A DNA stretch of 64,000 nucleotides from Amphiduros pacificus (GCA_949316495.1 OX439007.1:13923479-13987478), one strand, 5' to 3'. Positions 37,401 through 49,634 are shown, numbered from the stretch's first letter. Program-made: numbers and translations. Notes: generated by a model from the letters alone, not told the origin.

Positions 37401-38594
37401 CAGTTACCCTATCCTATGAGCCAATTAGAACTGATATGTTTTGTACATTGCCCATGAAAAGAAAGAAGATTATAGGCAATTCAAACTAGTGGAAAATCCT
37501 TAAATACAAACTTCACAAATATGATCTTATTATGTAATATAAAGTTGACTAATTTCTTCATCAAAAATCATGTGATACAAAATACTATTGCATTTTAGAA
37601 CTTCTCATATCTCTGTTATTGTGAAACTTTAGTGTAATTTTTTAGTGTAACGTTATGATGACACACAATTATATTCAATACTCTCAAAGAACATACACCA
37701 AATAAATTTGACTGCCATTTCTTGACTTTATTAAAGTGGTAAGCAATTGACCACAAATTTAGAGCACTCTGAGAGAGATGAATGCTGCATATAAAATTAT
37801 GGTAATATGCTTACAAAGTTTGAAACTTTCATGTCAGATTTCTTTAAATTGCATGATTTCAAACCATGAACATAAAATGACAAATAAATGGTCTGTAAAC
37901 TGTGTATAATTATTTAAATGACATTTTCTAACATTAACACATTGTATTCTTTTCTTTACATGTTTCAGAAAATTAAAGGCTGGTTAAAAACAGTTAAGTC
38001 CTTACCTCATCTCCAAATGTCAGCACAGATTTAGCAAATCTAGTCAAAGTTCCAAACTTTGATCTGACATCTGCCCTCCTTGCTTTAAGCAATCCTTTTT
38101 GCAACTGTTGCTTTTGAAAAGCTGATAATTCTACATTGTTTGGTGCAGTAAATAAAAGCAGAGCTCCACTTCTTGTGATGAATGTTTTAGGAATGTTTAT
38201 TTCTCCATCAGATTTTTCTGTTTTGTATGAAGACGTTGACAAGGTTGTTGCAGATTTTGATCTGTGCATACTCCCCAGATTACTTGAAGAAGCAAAACCT
38301 GATGGTTCTCTAGTAAGCGATGGCAATATTGGAGTCCCCTATTAAAGAAAATAGATGAAGAAGAAAACATTACCAAAAGTACAATGTTTATATGATCTGT
38401 TTGCATGAAAGAAGAAATAATCTAAGTTTCAAAAATACATTATTATTGGTTTCGTTAATTAATTATCAAGAACACATTGGTCTCACATCTTTGTCAAAGT
38501 CCACTAAAAGGTCCAGCTCAAGTTCCCCTTTCCATGTGCCTCTGCCCTTTGCCAGGGAACTGAACACGTTCCCCGGGACCTGCTCTCTCTCCAT
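444..38594 (-). CDS. Large multi-exon gene, possible KIAA2012-like coiled-coil protein (20 coding exons)
   Basis: I threaded 20 exons by eye from ATG (38594-38592) to TGA (446-444), minus strand: 38594-38487, 38338-38006, 29524-29367, 28275-27913, 26623-24485, 23868-23716, 19291-19233, 18841-18434, 17716-17651, 17033-16905, 12957-12883, 12628-12551, 12306-11843, 10012-9338, 7605-7507, 6807-6618, 3876-3809, 2666-2517, 1333-1238, 575-444. Every intron is GT-AG and every phase matches, giving 5943 nt (1980 aa). The N-terminus has an IPKTFITRSGALLLF segment that, from memory, resembles the start of vertebrate KIAA2012. The middle is polar, Ser/Lys-rich and probably disordered. The C-terminal third is charged and coiled-coil-like. 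No enzyme motif is visible and the function is unknown. Orthology is inferred; the exon structure is much more certain than the name. Confidence 0.75.
865..1253. repeat. 30-bp minisatellite, 13 nearly identical units, partly coding
   Basis: The unit starts AGCCTACCGTTTTACGTTTA on the plus strand. Twelve copies are identical and the copy at the exon end differs slightly. Because 30 is divisible by three, all copies stay open in several frames. On the gene's strand each unit reads TDKRKTVGSL and contains both ACG|GTAGGC (donor-like) and CTCTTACAG (acceptor-like). Confidence 0.95.
1238..1333 (-). CDS. Exon 19, running into the 30-bp coding minisatellite
   Basis: Acceptor ATATTTCAG at 1335-1334. 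It encodes RRLQEAQQLQQKIKEQAEEK followed by QKHEEETDKRKT. The earliest in-phase donor is AAAACG|GTAGGC at 1238. The same donor recurs every 30 bp through the array down to about 871, so the real exon end is uncertain. Each alternative adds ten residues (TDKRKTVGSL type) and keeps the frame. Reading through the whole array ends at SLKSMV-stop near 851. Confidence 0.6.
1930..2228. repeat. 40-bp intronic tandem array, about 7.5 copies
   Basis: The unit contains CATTATTCAAATATCGCATA followed by GGAAAAATGACCCATATGGT. It lies in the intron between exons 18 and 19. Copies are nearly identical except at the left edge. Confidence 0.95.
2517..2666 (-). CDS. Exon 18, lysine/glutamate coiled coil
   Basis: Acceptor TTTTCACAG, donor AACAG|GTCAGA, 50 codons. 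It encodes EKVAIAEDRIQSAGKKDKKE and then KDLTEQKEKLRLQREEEKQ, typical of a single alpha-helix or coiled coil. Confidence 0.75.
3486..3510. repeat. (CTGT)n microsatellite
   Basis: About six tetranucleotide units in the intron between exons 17 and 18. The rest of that intron (2667-3808) holds nothing else I can support. Confidence 0.9.
3809..3876 (-). CDS. Exon 17 (68 nt)
   Basis: Acceptor CTACCACAG, donor TTAAAG|GTCAGA. It encodes NNENTEVGLSQEELELATEM followed by LK, an amphipathic acidic helix in phase with its neighbours. Confidence 0.7.
4756..5395. repeat. 38-bp intronic tandem array, about 16 copies, decaying to the right
   Basis: The unit contains GTGACATATCATTATAAATG and CTGCCATCTTTATTTCTT. 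Left copies are almost identical. From about 5100 the copies diverge and shorten by a few bases, a typical gradient from homogenised core to decayed edge. It lies in the intron between exons 16 and 17. Confidence 0.95.
5762..5788. repeat. TTCTGG hexamer microsatellite
   Basis: Four to five copies. A near-duplicated segment follows: AACTTTTCAATATGGGAAAA occurs at about 5812 and, in a closely related form, at 5851. Confidence 0.85.
6221..6391. mobile_element. 171-bp MITE with 20-bp terminal inverted repeats
   Basis: The left end is TTAAAGCTTTCATGAAATCA (6221-6240). The right end is its imperfect complement (6372-6391). The same ends bound the 3-kb element at 13141-16172, and the right-hand ~100 bp is homologous to that element, so this looks like its short internal-deletion derivative. 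It lies in the intron between exons 16 and 17. Confidence 0.75.
6618..6807 (-). CDS. Exon 16
   Basis: Acceptor TTTTCAG, donor GAAG|GTAAGA. It encodes EIRAESVVNDTQAELTRLFG, a lysine-rich patch (KKPGKHGKSKGKK) and an acidic end (TKEEEDIDRLEEE). The GKSKGKK patch could bind nucleic acid or a nuclear import receptor; this is inference. Confidence 0.75.
7507..7605 (-). CDS. Exon 15 (33 codons)
   Basis: Acceptor ending CAG|GGT, donor CGACAG|GTAACC. It encodes GLDRRGSQPQYVQAFDITS then VQSDKHAESPTSRQ, phase 0 at both ends. Confidence 0.7.
7608..9328. other. Intron 14 region: no gene, one dinucleotide repeat
   Basis: Between exons 15 and 14. Apart from the (GT)n tract at 9019-9131 I see only AT-rich unique sequence. 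Short open frames here are not supported by splice sites or composition. Confidence 0.6.
9019..9131. repeat. (GT)n microsatellite with interruptions
   Basis: About 110 bp of GT repeats broken by GA and CA steps. The open frames through it (Cys/Val or His/Thr repeats) are products of the repeat. Confidence 0.95.
9338..10012 (-). CDS. Exon 14, charged coiled-coil exon with a weak donor
   Basis: It encodes 225 residues, basic (RDKSRIKKKSGTKNKKKD) then acidic (DDKEEEEAEKKEKEKRW). The acceptor TTTACAG is good. The donor used here, AAAAAG|GTGGAG, is weak, and reading through it meets TAA two codons later (frame ends GAKKVE, 9329). The exon may therefore be an alternative C-terminus as well as an internal exon. 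A good in-phase exon 15 supports splicing. Confidence 0.75.
10669..10967. mobile_element. piggyBac-like MITE, copy 1 (299 bp)
   Basis: The ends are CCCCTAATGGAC and GTCCGTTAGGGG. It is flanked by TTAT on the left and TTAA on the right. TTAA targets with CCCY ends are the hallmark of piggyBac insertions (established for the superfamily). An inverted homologous copy lies at 28774-29038. Intron between exons 14 and 13. Confidence 0.7.
11843..12306 (-). CDS. Exon 13
   Basis: Acceptor CCCTAAAG, donor CAAAG|GTCAGT. It encodes about 154 residues, Ser/Pro/Glu-rich, including PLSKPGPPLPKSPSVTSSTK, which holds a proline-rich SH3-type motif. Probably disordered. Confidence 0.75.
12551..12628 (-). CDS. 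Exon 12 (78 nt)
   Basis: Acceptor TTAATAG, donor CTGG|GTAAGA. It encodes GIQSVISVEISRRGSSASVE and SLDPL. The Arg-Arg-Gly-Ser-Ser stretch is a plausible basophilic kinase target, by inference only. Confidence 0.7.
12883..12957 (-). CDS. Exon 11 (75 nt)
   Basis: Acceptor TTGCTTCAG, donor AAGG|GTGAGA. It encodes VPSIAIISPEDRMYHYEHAE and FESDK. It is short, but phase-consistent on both sides. Confidence 0.7.
13141..16172. mobile_element. 3-kb foldback-like DNA element in intron 10
   Basis: The ends are 20-bp inverted repeats, TTAAAGCTTTCATGAAATCA at 13141 and its complement (one mismatch) at 16153-16172. Inside is a left arm (about 13230-14030) of repeated units carrying GCCGAGATATTAATATGAAA, and an inverted right arm (about 14640-15110) carrying TATCTCGGCT. 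The units alternate at roughly 145 and 176 bp. Between the arms is a GCCACCCCTAAGAT-rich spacer. No transposase is visible, so it is non-autonomous. Segments at 15234-15305 and 15890-15960 recur in reverse at 54935-55135. Confidence 0.65.
14568..14640. repeat. Short tandem repeat in the foldback spacer
   Basis: Four copies of about 20 bp reading TTTCACATAAGTAAGATAT, between the two arms. Confidence 0.85.
16449..16486. repeat. (TA)n microsatellite
   Basis: About 19 TA units in the intron between exons 11 and 10. Confidence 0.95.
16905..17033 (-). CDS. Exon 10
   Basis: Acceptor CCACACAG, donor GAGATG|GTAAGC. It encodes GLMTVKAGSTFSISSSVPS followed by EDREHMLAELENLPDSRQGE, an acidic helical segment. 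Confidence 0.75.
17143..17168. repeat. Poly-C / poly-A tract
   Basis: A run of C with one T, then A8, 110 bp from the acceptor of exon 10 on the intron side. A likely assembly-error site. Confidence 0.8.
17651..17716 (-). CDS. Exon 9 (66 nt)
   Basis: Acceptor GTTTCAG. It encodes VIVDEEMDWGQLILSRLRTR. Two donors are possible (AGG|GTGGGT and GTGG|GTATCT). Only the second, ending at 17651, keeps phase with exon 10. Confidence 0.65.
18434..18841 (-). CDS. Exon 8
   Basis: Acceptor TTCATGCAG, donor GCAG|GTAGTT. It encodes about 135 residues: Ser-rich (SRASSTMSFHTQPLSGEGS), then acidic (VRLDEEELPPHRKAWEKEDG), ending DLMFDSAG. Local GC is higher than in the flanking introns, as expected for coding sequence. 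Confidence 0.8.
19233..19291 (-). CDS. Exon 7 (59 nt)
   Basis: Acceptor TTCCTCAG, donor CCAG|GTTAGT. It encodes SPNSAYARKYSASYHGSVP. Its phase joins exons 6 and 8 exactly, which is the main support for so short an exon. Confidence 0.7.
19497..19890. repeat. 35-bp intronic tandem array, about 11 copies
   Basis: The unit contains GATGCCTGATATAATGAATT and ACCACTGTCTATCAA. Right-hand copies share one substitution (ATCATG), so the array grew by duplication of blocks. It lies in the intron between exons 7 and 6. Confidence 0.95.
19900..21640. other. Intronic AT-rich stretch without recognisable features
   Basis: Part of the 4.4-kb intron between exons 7 and 6. No exon-like segments with splice sites and no terminal inverted repeats were seen. 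Confidence 0.55.
21644..22220. mobile_element. About 0.58-kb element with G-rich inverted ends and an internal duplication
   Basis: The left end is a run of about 14 G then TACTCTCAT. The right end is ATGAGAGTA then CCCCCCCGGGC. The inside is a roughly 208-bp unit repeated twice (start points near 21735 and 21943), packed with small palindromes such as CCCTAAAACAGGG and CCCTAAATAGGG. It has no coding capacity. From memory, elements with GGGGTACTC ends are widespread in marine invertebrates. The superfamily is not assigned. Confidence 0.6.
22240..23700. other. Intronic stretch with little recognisable content
   Basis: Near 23500-23540 a CTGAAGAGTCACC...GACGAAACGC motif resembles the fold-back motif seen in many Penelope-like or SINE remnants. 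I could not delimit an element. Confidence 0.4.
23716..23868 (-). CDS. Exon 6
   Basis: Acceptor TTTTTCAG, donor CATAG|GTTAGT. It encodes RLSPRYSSRSSIPERPLTTG and then SLVAQYLDKSSSQH. It is Ser/Arg-rich and probably disordered. Confidence 0.75.
24485..26623 (-). CDS. Exon 5, giant low-complexity exon
   Basis: One uninterrupted 2139-nt exon encodes about 713 residues dominated by Lys, Asn, Asp, Glu and Ser, with no domain I recognise. The acceptor is TTTATTTCAG and the donor GGGAG|GTGAGG. Such a long open frame in AT-rich DNA argues for real coding sequence. The composition suggests a disordered linker. The reading frame has no internal break. Confidence 0.85.
27338..27900. repeat. 70-bp intronic tandem array next to the exon 4 donor
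   Basis: Regular 70-bp units begin at 27681, 27751 and 27821 with GCAGTGAGAGTGCATGACAT. Less regular, shorter related units lie to the left. The array starts about 12 bp inside the intron from the exon 4 donor, so its growth lies close to a functional splice site. Confidence 0.9.
27913..28275 (-). CDS. Exon 4
   Basis: Acceptor ATTCTAG, donor AAGAG|GTGAGA. It encodes about 120 residues rich in Pro and Ser (SIVSPSPPLPQFPVDESD), with no recognisable fold. A 70-bp tandem array abuts the donor on the intron side. Confidence 0.8.
28774..29038. mobile_element. piggyBac-like MITE, copy 2, inverted
   Basis: It is homologous in reverse orientation to 10669-10967, ends in GTCCGTTGGGGG, and is flanked on both sides by TTAA (28770-28773 and 29039-29042). 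Intron between exons 4 and 3. Confidence 0.75.
29367..29524 (-). CDS. Exon 3
   Basis: It follows an 8.5-kb intron. The acceptor is a long T-run ending TTACAG and the donor is CATAG|GTACGT. It encodes NYPKDSASISD, then FLRFLHDLDNSDMVDLRAK and DPAFYLRDLKARAH, which are predicted helical and acidic/basic. Confidence 0.8.
29525..31720. other. Left part of the 8.5-kb intron 2: nothing recognised
   Basis: AT-rich, no tandem arrays, no protein similarity that I can see on either strand. Short open frames here are random. Confidence 0.5.
31725..33305. repeat. 1.6-kb short-unit satellite (TATCCCTTCTATTACTGCA type)
   Basis: Irregular units of about 18-22 bp vary around CATATCCCTTCTATTACTG and CTATTATTACTGCATATCC. 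A higher-order duplication is visible: about 400 bp starting near 31838 recurs at 32251 (413-bp offset) and partly again near 32944. The pyrimidine bias keeps plus-strand frames open (Tyr/Leu/Ile/Ser repeats). These are not genes. Confidence 0.95.
33310..38000. other. Right part of intron 2: nothing recognised
   Basis: 4.7 kb of AT-rich sequence with no array, terminal inverted repeat or coding similarity that I could support. Confidence 0.5.
38006..38338 (-). CDS. Exon 2, with the conserved-looking PKTF-TR-GAL motif
   Basis: Acceptor TTAATAG, donor GAG|GTAAGG, phase 0 at both ends, 111 codons. A Ser-rich stretch (GSMHRSKSATTLSTSS) leads into IPKTFITRSGALLLF and a basic segment LQKGLLKARRADVRSK. 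This is the best-ordered part of the predicted protein. Confidence 0.8.
38487..38594 (-). CDS. Exon 1 (start codon) of the large minus-strand gene
   Basis: It encodes 36 residues starting MEREQVPGNVFSSLAKGRG and ending LLVDFDKD. The donor is GAT|GTGAGA, phase 0. An in-frame TAA lies just upstream of the ATG, which supports this start. The LAKGRG...ELELDLLVDF pattern is part of the KIAA2012-like resemblance. Confidence 0.75.
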
Positions 38595-39114
38595 CACTTA
38601 AAAGTGTCGTTTTTGCCTCTGTCAGTGGGTCCCGAGACTTTCACAAACTTTCTTTGTACCACTCATAGTCGCTTCTAGTGCACTGCCTCGATCGGATAAA
38701 TAATTCCACGCTTGTTTATGTATATCGAGTTGCAAATCGATCGAATGAGCTGTGTGCCAAGTTCTTGAGCGCCATTTATTTACATGTTCACATGGGAACT
38801 ACGAGAGGGCTTCCCCCAACTTTTGACAGCATAATGGTACCGTCCAAAAAAGGGATATGGGATAGTTATCGTGAAAATATTTCGTCATTTTGATTTGAAA
38901 CCACACTATTTTTTTACAAAGCTGTTTCTCTTGTAACAGTGGTATTATTTATACTGTTAATGATAAAATTGTGACATCGTTGTTTATTGAAGAAAAATAA
39001 ATATCCTCACACCCCTATGGAGAAAATGAGTTCGATTCATATGCGCGCACGCAGAAATTCATGCCAGCACATTTCCTTTTCCGGTTTAAATAGAAACCAA
39101 AGGAGACCGTCAAA
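38595..39114. promoter_or_regulatory. Shared divergent promoter region
   Basis: Only 520 bp separate the start codon of the large minus-strand gene from that of TMEM258, which are head to head. Near the TMEM258 start is TTTCCTTTTCCGG (39072-39084), an ETS-type core preceded by pyrimidines. No TATA box is evident for TMEM258. Co-regulation is inferred from spacing only. Confidence 0.5.
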
Positions 39115-44277
<5,163 letters not shown>

Positions 44278-44351
44278 TGAAGTGAGTTACTTAATTTTTC
44301 TCCAGTCACTGTATATCCATCTCGATAATTTTATAATTTTATACATATATA

Positions 44352-44535
44352 TCATGTCAAGGACCTGTGACATGACAATTCAGTGAGGCAGCACTATATC
44401 TGCTTCATAGATTGTCATGTCAATGACCTGTGACATGACAATTCAGTGTAGCAACACTTTATCTGTTTCAAGTAGGTCTCATCATGAAAAAACTCAAAAA
44501 TGTTGAAAGTGATATCAAGCATGAAACAAATTAAC
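44352..44535 (+). mobile_element. SINE tail copy with internal duplication
   Basis: ATGTCAAGGACCTGTGACAT...GTGAGGCAGCACTATATCTG occurs twice in a row (44352 and 44417). It is a headless copy of the main SINE family. It lies in the 3' UTR intron of TMEM258. Confidence 0.65.
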
Positions 44536-44558
44536 CAACCAATATATTTATGTTTCAG

Positions 44559-44780
44559 AATGCAAGTGTGAATGAGAAGAAGGTGTGTGGAGATCGGGAT
44601 AGGGATTCATCAACATCATCACAGCTATTTGACAGATATTCATCATCTCATAGCAATTATGCTCACCACCAGATCATCAAGCATAAAATTTGTTATCAGT
44701 CTTATTTCAAAAATCAATTATTTGTTTTTAAGTCATGTACAGAGTCACATTTCATAATAAAATCATTCCAAATCATTAAG
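44559..44780 (+). other. Probable 3' UTR exon of TMEM258 with AATAAA
   Basis: Four bases after the stop codon is a good donor (GAA|GTGAGT at 44282). TTTATGTTTCAG ends at 44558, and AATAAA lies at 44756-44761. The junction is too close to the stop to trigger nonsense-mediated decay. Open frames in this exon are not coding. Confidence 0.5.
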
Positions 44781-45057
44781 ATATCTGTCTTTAAATTTAT
44801 AAGGGTTCATGAAAAAGCATTAAAGTTAAAACAACAACACAGTCATTCAGAAAGTTGAAATCAAAACCAGCATATTTCTGTTATCCTGTCTGTTCATCAA
44901 ACATGATCTTTCCTGAAACTTCTGGTCACATTTCCAAGCTATTCATTGGTAAAATGTAGTTCAGTCAGGAGATGATAAAACTTCCATTTTCTGAGGTTTT
45001 ATGTGGTTTTCTATGAGGTTTCTATTTTCATTTTTTTGTGATTTAAAATAAGAATAC

Positions 45058-45180
45058 TATGGCAAGGACCTGCAACATGACAATTCGGTGAGGCAGCACT
45101 ATATCTGCTGCAAATAGGTCTCATCATGAAATGACTAAAATAATGTTGAAAGTGATGTAAAACCCCAAACAAACAAGTAA
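45058..45180 (+). mobile_element. SINE tail copy
   Basis: It contains GGTGAGGCAGCACTATATCT and ends TGATGTAAAACCCCAAACAA. The 5' tRNA-like head is missing. Confidence 0.65.
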
Positions 45181-46167
45181 GTCTCAAAGAATAGCATTAA
45201 GAATTATGCTCATGAGAAATTTATCGTTTTCGTGACAAAGACTGATTAAAAAACTGATTGAAATGTGCAAAAATTAGATGCTTCATCTTAAAATTGGCAA
45301 TTTGTGGGAAAAAAATCATTTCTTGGAAAATCTTAACTCTTCAATTTAAGTAAACTTCAATCTAATGTAACAAATTATGCACCCTTGGTATCTTGTTAAG
45401 AATATTAAAGAAGTGATCAAAACTTTAACAAAATATATATGTCCACACCAAAGTAGCGAGTGAAATGCTCTTGCACCCAGAAAGAGCTGTGAATTATAGT
45501 TTTAAATGTGTCTTCTGGGGAAAAACTTCTTTGGAGATGTCCGTATCAAAATGACAATTGAAATGTCCTTTCACTCAGAAAGGTTTGTGAATAAAAGTTG
45601 ATTGGAGTGTTCTGGGGAAAATACTACAACTTTATATTCTTTTGCATTGAAATAGTTACAGAAGACTTGCTTGTCTTCAATTGTGAAAACATCTTTTCCA
45701 GAGGCATGCAAAGGAGTAGAAAATTTGAACACAACAAAGACAATCTATGCAAATACTTTAAAGACTAAAGAGACTAAATCAATAGCAATCCACACTGAAA
45801 TTATCTGGCCAATCGATAAGAAGAATTATTCTTTTATTTCAAATGACCACAAAATCGTCAGGAACATCCACTCAGGCTTGGACATACAATACCCCAGTCA
45901 TAATTCCATCAACAACATCATCCACTAAACCCTCTTCACAAATTCCCTGTGCATCATGCGGTAATAAAAGTTTAAATAGCAATCTACAAAATGTAACAAA
46001 AAGAAGTAAAAGAGCAAGGAAAAAGTAAAATAAATCTCTAGAAAGGATGGATCCTCTATGAATTTAACTCCTCTGGACTCTTAAACATAATGGTAAATTT
46101 AAATGATTGTTAAATTCAAAATTTATTCTCATTCTTAATATGGCTATGAGCAATATCATGCTGTGGA

Positions 46168-46440
46168 AGGCCACGGGCCGTGGCACAGTTGGTTAGAACG
46201 CCAGCGTACTTGCACCAGTTCCTCTGTGGTGATCCAAAGGTTGTGGGTTCGAACCCCGGCTGTGCCGAGATTGAACTCATGATACAATTTCCCATATGAG
46301 CTGAGGCCCGTGTCTAAAGGGTTAACCTGTTGTCCTTGTACATATGTGACTGGATGGGTTGTCATTTCAAGGACCTGCGACATGACAATTCAGTGAGGCA
46401 GCACTATATCTGCTACAAGTAGGTCTCATCACTTAATACC
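46168..46440 (+). mobile_element. Main-family SINE with intact tRNA-like head
   Basis: The head reads GTGGCACAGTTGGTTAGAAC (box A) and GGTTCGAACCCC (box B). It is followed by the shared body (TGTCTAAAGGGTTAACCTG, ACATGACAATTCAGTGAGGC). The extreme 3' end is cut off. It lies inside the older RNase-H LINE. Confidence 0.75.
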
Positions 46441-47074
46441 CAAATCAAAGTCAAATTCTGTGATAAAAAAAAGCCATGGTTCAATGACGAAATGCCAAAA
46501 AACTGTCAAGGAGCACAAAACAGCCTTGAAAAAATTTAATTGACAGCCAACTCAAAGTTTGCACCACTTCCGAATAAAAGGCCTGTTATATTATTTTATC
46601 TCGTACTTCAAGAGGGTGTTCTGCACCTATTAGATATCACCCATGTGCCTAACTACTTTTGCAGATCATTCCTGTTTTCTTTCAGACTACCAAAACCAAC
46701 TTGAGATATCTCAGCCTGAACACTGCACTCACTTTTTCTTGTCTTATTATCTTTATCTCATACTTATCTACAATACCTCATAAGAATACCTTGCAAGTCC
46801 CACATACACATATACAGGAGCTGTATGCTTTCAGCTTCAAAAGTCTACTTTCCAAAATGATAATTGTTTTTATTTTTGGATGAGATGTATCCTTAATATG
46901 TTTTCTCGGACCTTGGGGGTAAAATAATCTCAATTATGATGTTTTTAAGTGTGTTTTGATAAGTTTTGTAACAAAAGGTTTGCCTCTGAGAAATAGCATG
47001 GTCTTCTGAGTGTCTAAACTGGTGATAAGCTATTCTTAGATGCACTTGTAACCAAAGATAACCGGGGTCAGTTG

Positions 47075-47280
47075 GCCGTAGTCATGGTGACAATCCCATG
47101 GGGATGTGTGTTGCACCCTGAAAGAGGCCATATCGGTGTGCAACTGTACCTAAAGGTTTAACCCATTGTCCTTGTAAATCTGTGACAATTCAGTGAGGCA
47201 GCACTGTATCTGCTACAATTCTCATCATGAAATGACTGAGATAATGTTGAAAGTGACGTCAAACCCCAAACAAATTACAG
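47075..47280 (+). mobile_element. SINE copy, rearranged head
   Basis: The body (CCTAAAGGTTTAACCCATTG) and tail (GAAAGTGACGTCAAACCCCA) are present. The tRNA-like head is replaced by unrelated sequence. Confidence 0.6.
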
Positions 47281-48336
47281 TTGCACAGGTGGCTTTAGAA
47301 AAACACAAAATGCCATTGACCATCTGGCTATGTTCATTTACGAGAGAGGGTTTTATAAAGTTGAACATGTCATCAGTATTTTCTTTGATTTAGAAAAAGC
47401 ATATGATACTACTTAGAAGTTTGGAATGAGTGATTTATGTGATGTGGTATTATGGGGTCGTTTACCCCTTTTTATTCAAAATTATTTGGCAAATAGACAG
47501 TTCAGTGTCCGAGTTGGTTCATCACTTTCTCATGCATTTGATCAGGAAATTGGTGTTCCTCAGGGTAGTATATTATCTGTAACCTATTTATAATAAAAAT
47601 CAACAGCACTGTAAATTGTGAGACCTGGAACAGATTGTTCATTATTTGTTGATTGTACAAGCTTGCATACTATACAAAGAAAGCTCCAACAACACCTTAA
47701 TAGAATACAAGAATGGACTGATAACAATGGATTCAAGTTTTCTATAAAAATAAAATGTCTGTACTTTTGTAAAAAATGGAAAGTTCACTCAGATCCTGAT
47801 ATTTATCATTGTCAAATTTGGATACCTGTTGTCGAAGAAACTAAGAAATTATCTTTTATAATAGAAGTAATGCCAGAAAGCATTAAATTTATTTCAATAT
47901 TAATATAGCCATTTCAGAATTCAAGAAATGCTCAATTATATAAAAATAGATGTGAAGAAATTAAATCTATTTTCATATCGGACATTTTTAATATTTTCTG
48001 ATTCTTTGTCTTGTTTACAATCATTAAAAGCAAAGGAGTAGGGAAATCCTTTATTTACAAAATCCTTGAATGGCATCATAGACTCTGTACTTATAAAGAA
48101 ATTTGATTTTATTGGATTCCCAGTCACATTAGAATCCACGAAAATAAGGCTGCTGACCAAGCTGCCAAAGCAGCATTAGACAAATGCCCAATGAATATGC
48201 TTATTCCTTATACAGAGTTTAAGAAACACATTAATATTTTTACTCTAAGTGGTAATGACGTTGGGACAAAAATATATTTAACAAATTGTATGAAATCAAG
48301 CCTATTCTTGGTAAAACTAAAGGTTCTTGAAAGAAC

Positions 48337-49627
48337 ATAACATAACATGAAATTTATACAGCGCCATGTATCAGTGTCCTGCCCTAAGGCGCTAAGACAG
48401 TATGATTGAGAGAGTATATTGAGATTGTGATATACACGATGACATGCATTAACATCTATAACATTGCTTGAACAGATGACACTTTAGTCCACGCTTGAAT
48501 GAGTCGACAGTCTCACATTTCCTAAGGTCAAGGGGCAGCATGTTCCAAAGCACTGGAGCTACATTAGCGTAGGCTCTGTCACCATGAGTTACCATATTGG
48601 TTTGGGGCACATGCAGAAGATGTAGTTCCCCAGACCGAAGGCTTCTCTCCAGTGTATGAGAAATGCTCAGAAATGTACTCGGGAGCTAGGCCGTGAATCG
48701 CTTTGAATGTTGTGAGGAGGATTTTGAAATCTATTCTTTGCTGAACTGGGAGCCAGTGCAAAGACTGCAACACTGGTGAAATGTGGTCATATTTCCTTTT
48801 TCCACTTATGATCCTAGCTGCTGTGTTCTGAACATATTGCAGCTTCTGTATGAGGGACTGTGGGAGCCCATAGTATAGGGCATTGCCGTAGTCAAGCTTT
48901 GATGTTATGAAAGCATGCACAAATATTTCAGCTGTATGTGTGTCAATGTACTTTCTAATCATGCCAAGGTTCCTTATTTGAAGGAATGCCTGACGTGTGA
49001 CACTGTTTACTTGTTGCTCCATAGACATTATGTTGTCAAATATTACTCCAATGTTTCTGGCAGAGACAGATTTAGCGATCTCATTTGATCCAATGCATAG
49101 TGAACCAACTGGTGGGGGCTTCTGGAACCGAGATGAAATCACAGGGAACTCCGTCTTGTCATCGTTCAGCTGGAGGAAGTTGATTGCCATCCACTTACGA
49201 ATCTCATGAATGCACTTTTCCATCACATCTAAGGCAATTTTTGCTCCAGCAACTGTCGGTTTGAACACCACATACAGTTGATTGTCATCCGCGAAGAGGT
49301 GGAACTCAAGGCCATGTTTCCTCATAATATCTCCCAAAGGTGCAGTATAAGCCGTAAAAAGCAGAGGGCCTAAGACTGACCCCTGTGGAACACCACAAGA
49401 GAGTTTTCTTTTGGAAGACATTACTCCCTGGATACAGACTGCTTGGGTTCGGTCACTTAGGTAGGATTCTAACCATGCATGAGCCTGACCACGAATTCCA
49501 AAGCGCTTTGACAGTCTAGAGAGTAGGATGTGATGGTCTACTGTGTCGAACGCAGCCGACAGGTCGAGGAGGACAAGAATGACTGCGTTCTTATTGTCTA
49601 GGGCACAAAGGATGTCATTATGCACCC
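48337..49627 (-). mobile_element. 5'-truncated CR1/L2-like LINE nested in the older LINE
   Basis: A 349-codon minus-strand frame (49625-48579) encodes a reverse transcriptase: LDLSAAFDTVDHHILLSRLS, CGVPQGSVLGPLLF, LFADDNQLYVVF (catalytic FADD where YADD is usual), and the LHWLPVQQRIDFKILLTTFK end typical of the CR1/L2 group. The frame changes near 48640. The rest (VLWNMLPLDLRKCETVDSFK) continues in another frame. The 3' end carries GGCGCTGTATAAATTT and short ATGTT repeats. AAAGAAC at 48330-48336 and 49628-49634 is a likely 7-bp target duplication. Confidence 0.85.
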
Positions 49628-49634
49628 AAAGAAC

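Larger units (their letters stand above)
45640..48336 (+). mobile_element. Decayed RNase-H-bearing LINE (I/Jockey-type group), left part
   Basis: From 5' to 3': a possible ORF1 end (45843-46028, CASCGNKS and a basic tail), endonuclease-to-RT linker pieces (KPWFNDE near 46485), RT pieces (VFSLI/DLEKAYDTT near 47385; GVPQGSIL near 47551; IQEWTDNNGFKFS near 47708), and an RNase-H-type end (NKAADQAAKAALDK near 48143). Stops and frame changes are frequent, so it is old. It holds SINEs and is split at about 48336 by the CR1/L2-like LINE. Confidence 0.7.

Noticed and set aside
44550-44858. 102-codon plus-strand frame after TMEM258
   Set aside because: It lies in the probable 3' UTR exon with AATAAA inside it. 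Composition is random.
46168-46270. tRNA-gene-like sequences at 46168, 50227 and 53884
   Set aside because: Box A and box B are present, but the sequences do not form a complete cloverleaf with acceptor stem and are followed by a shared SINE body. They are SINE heads.
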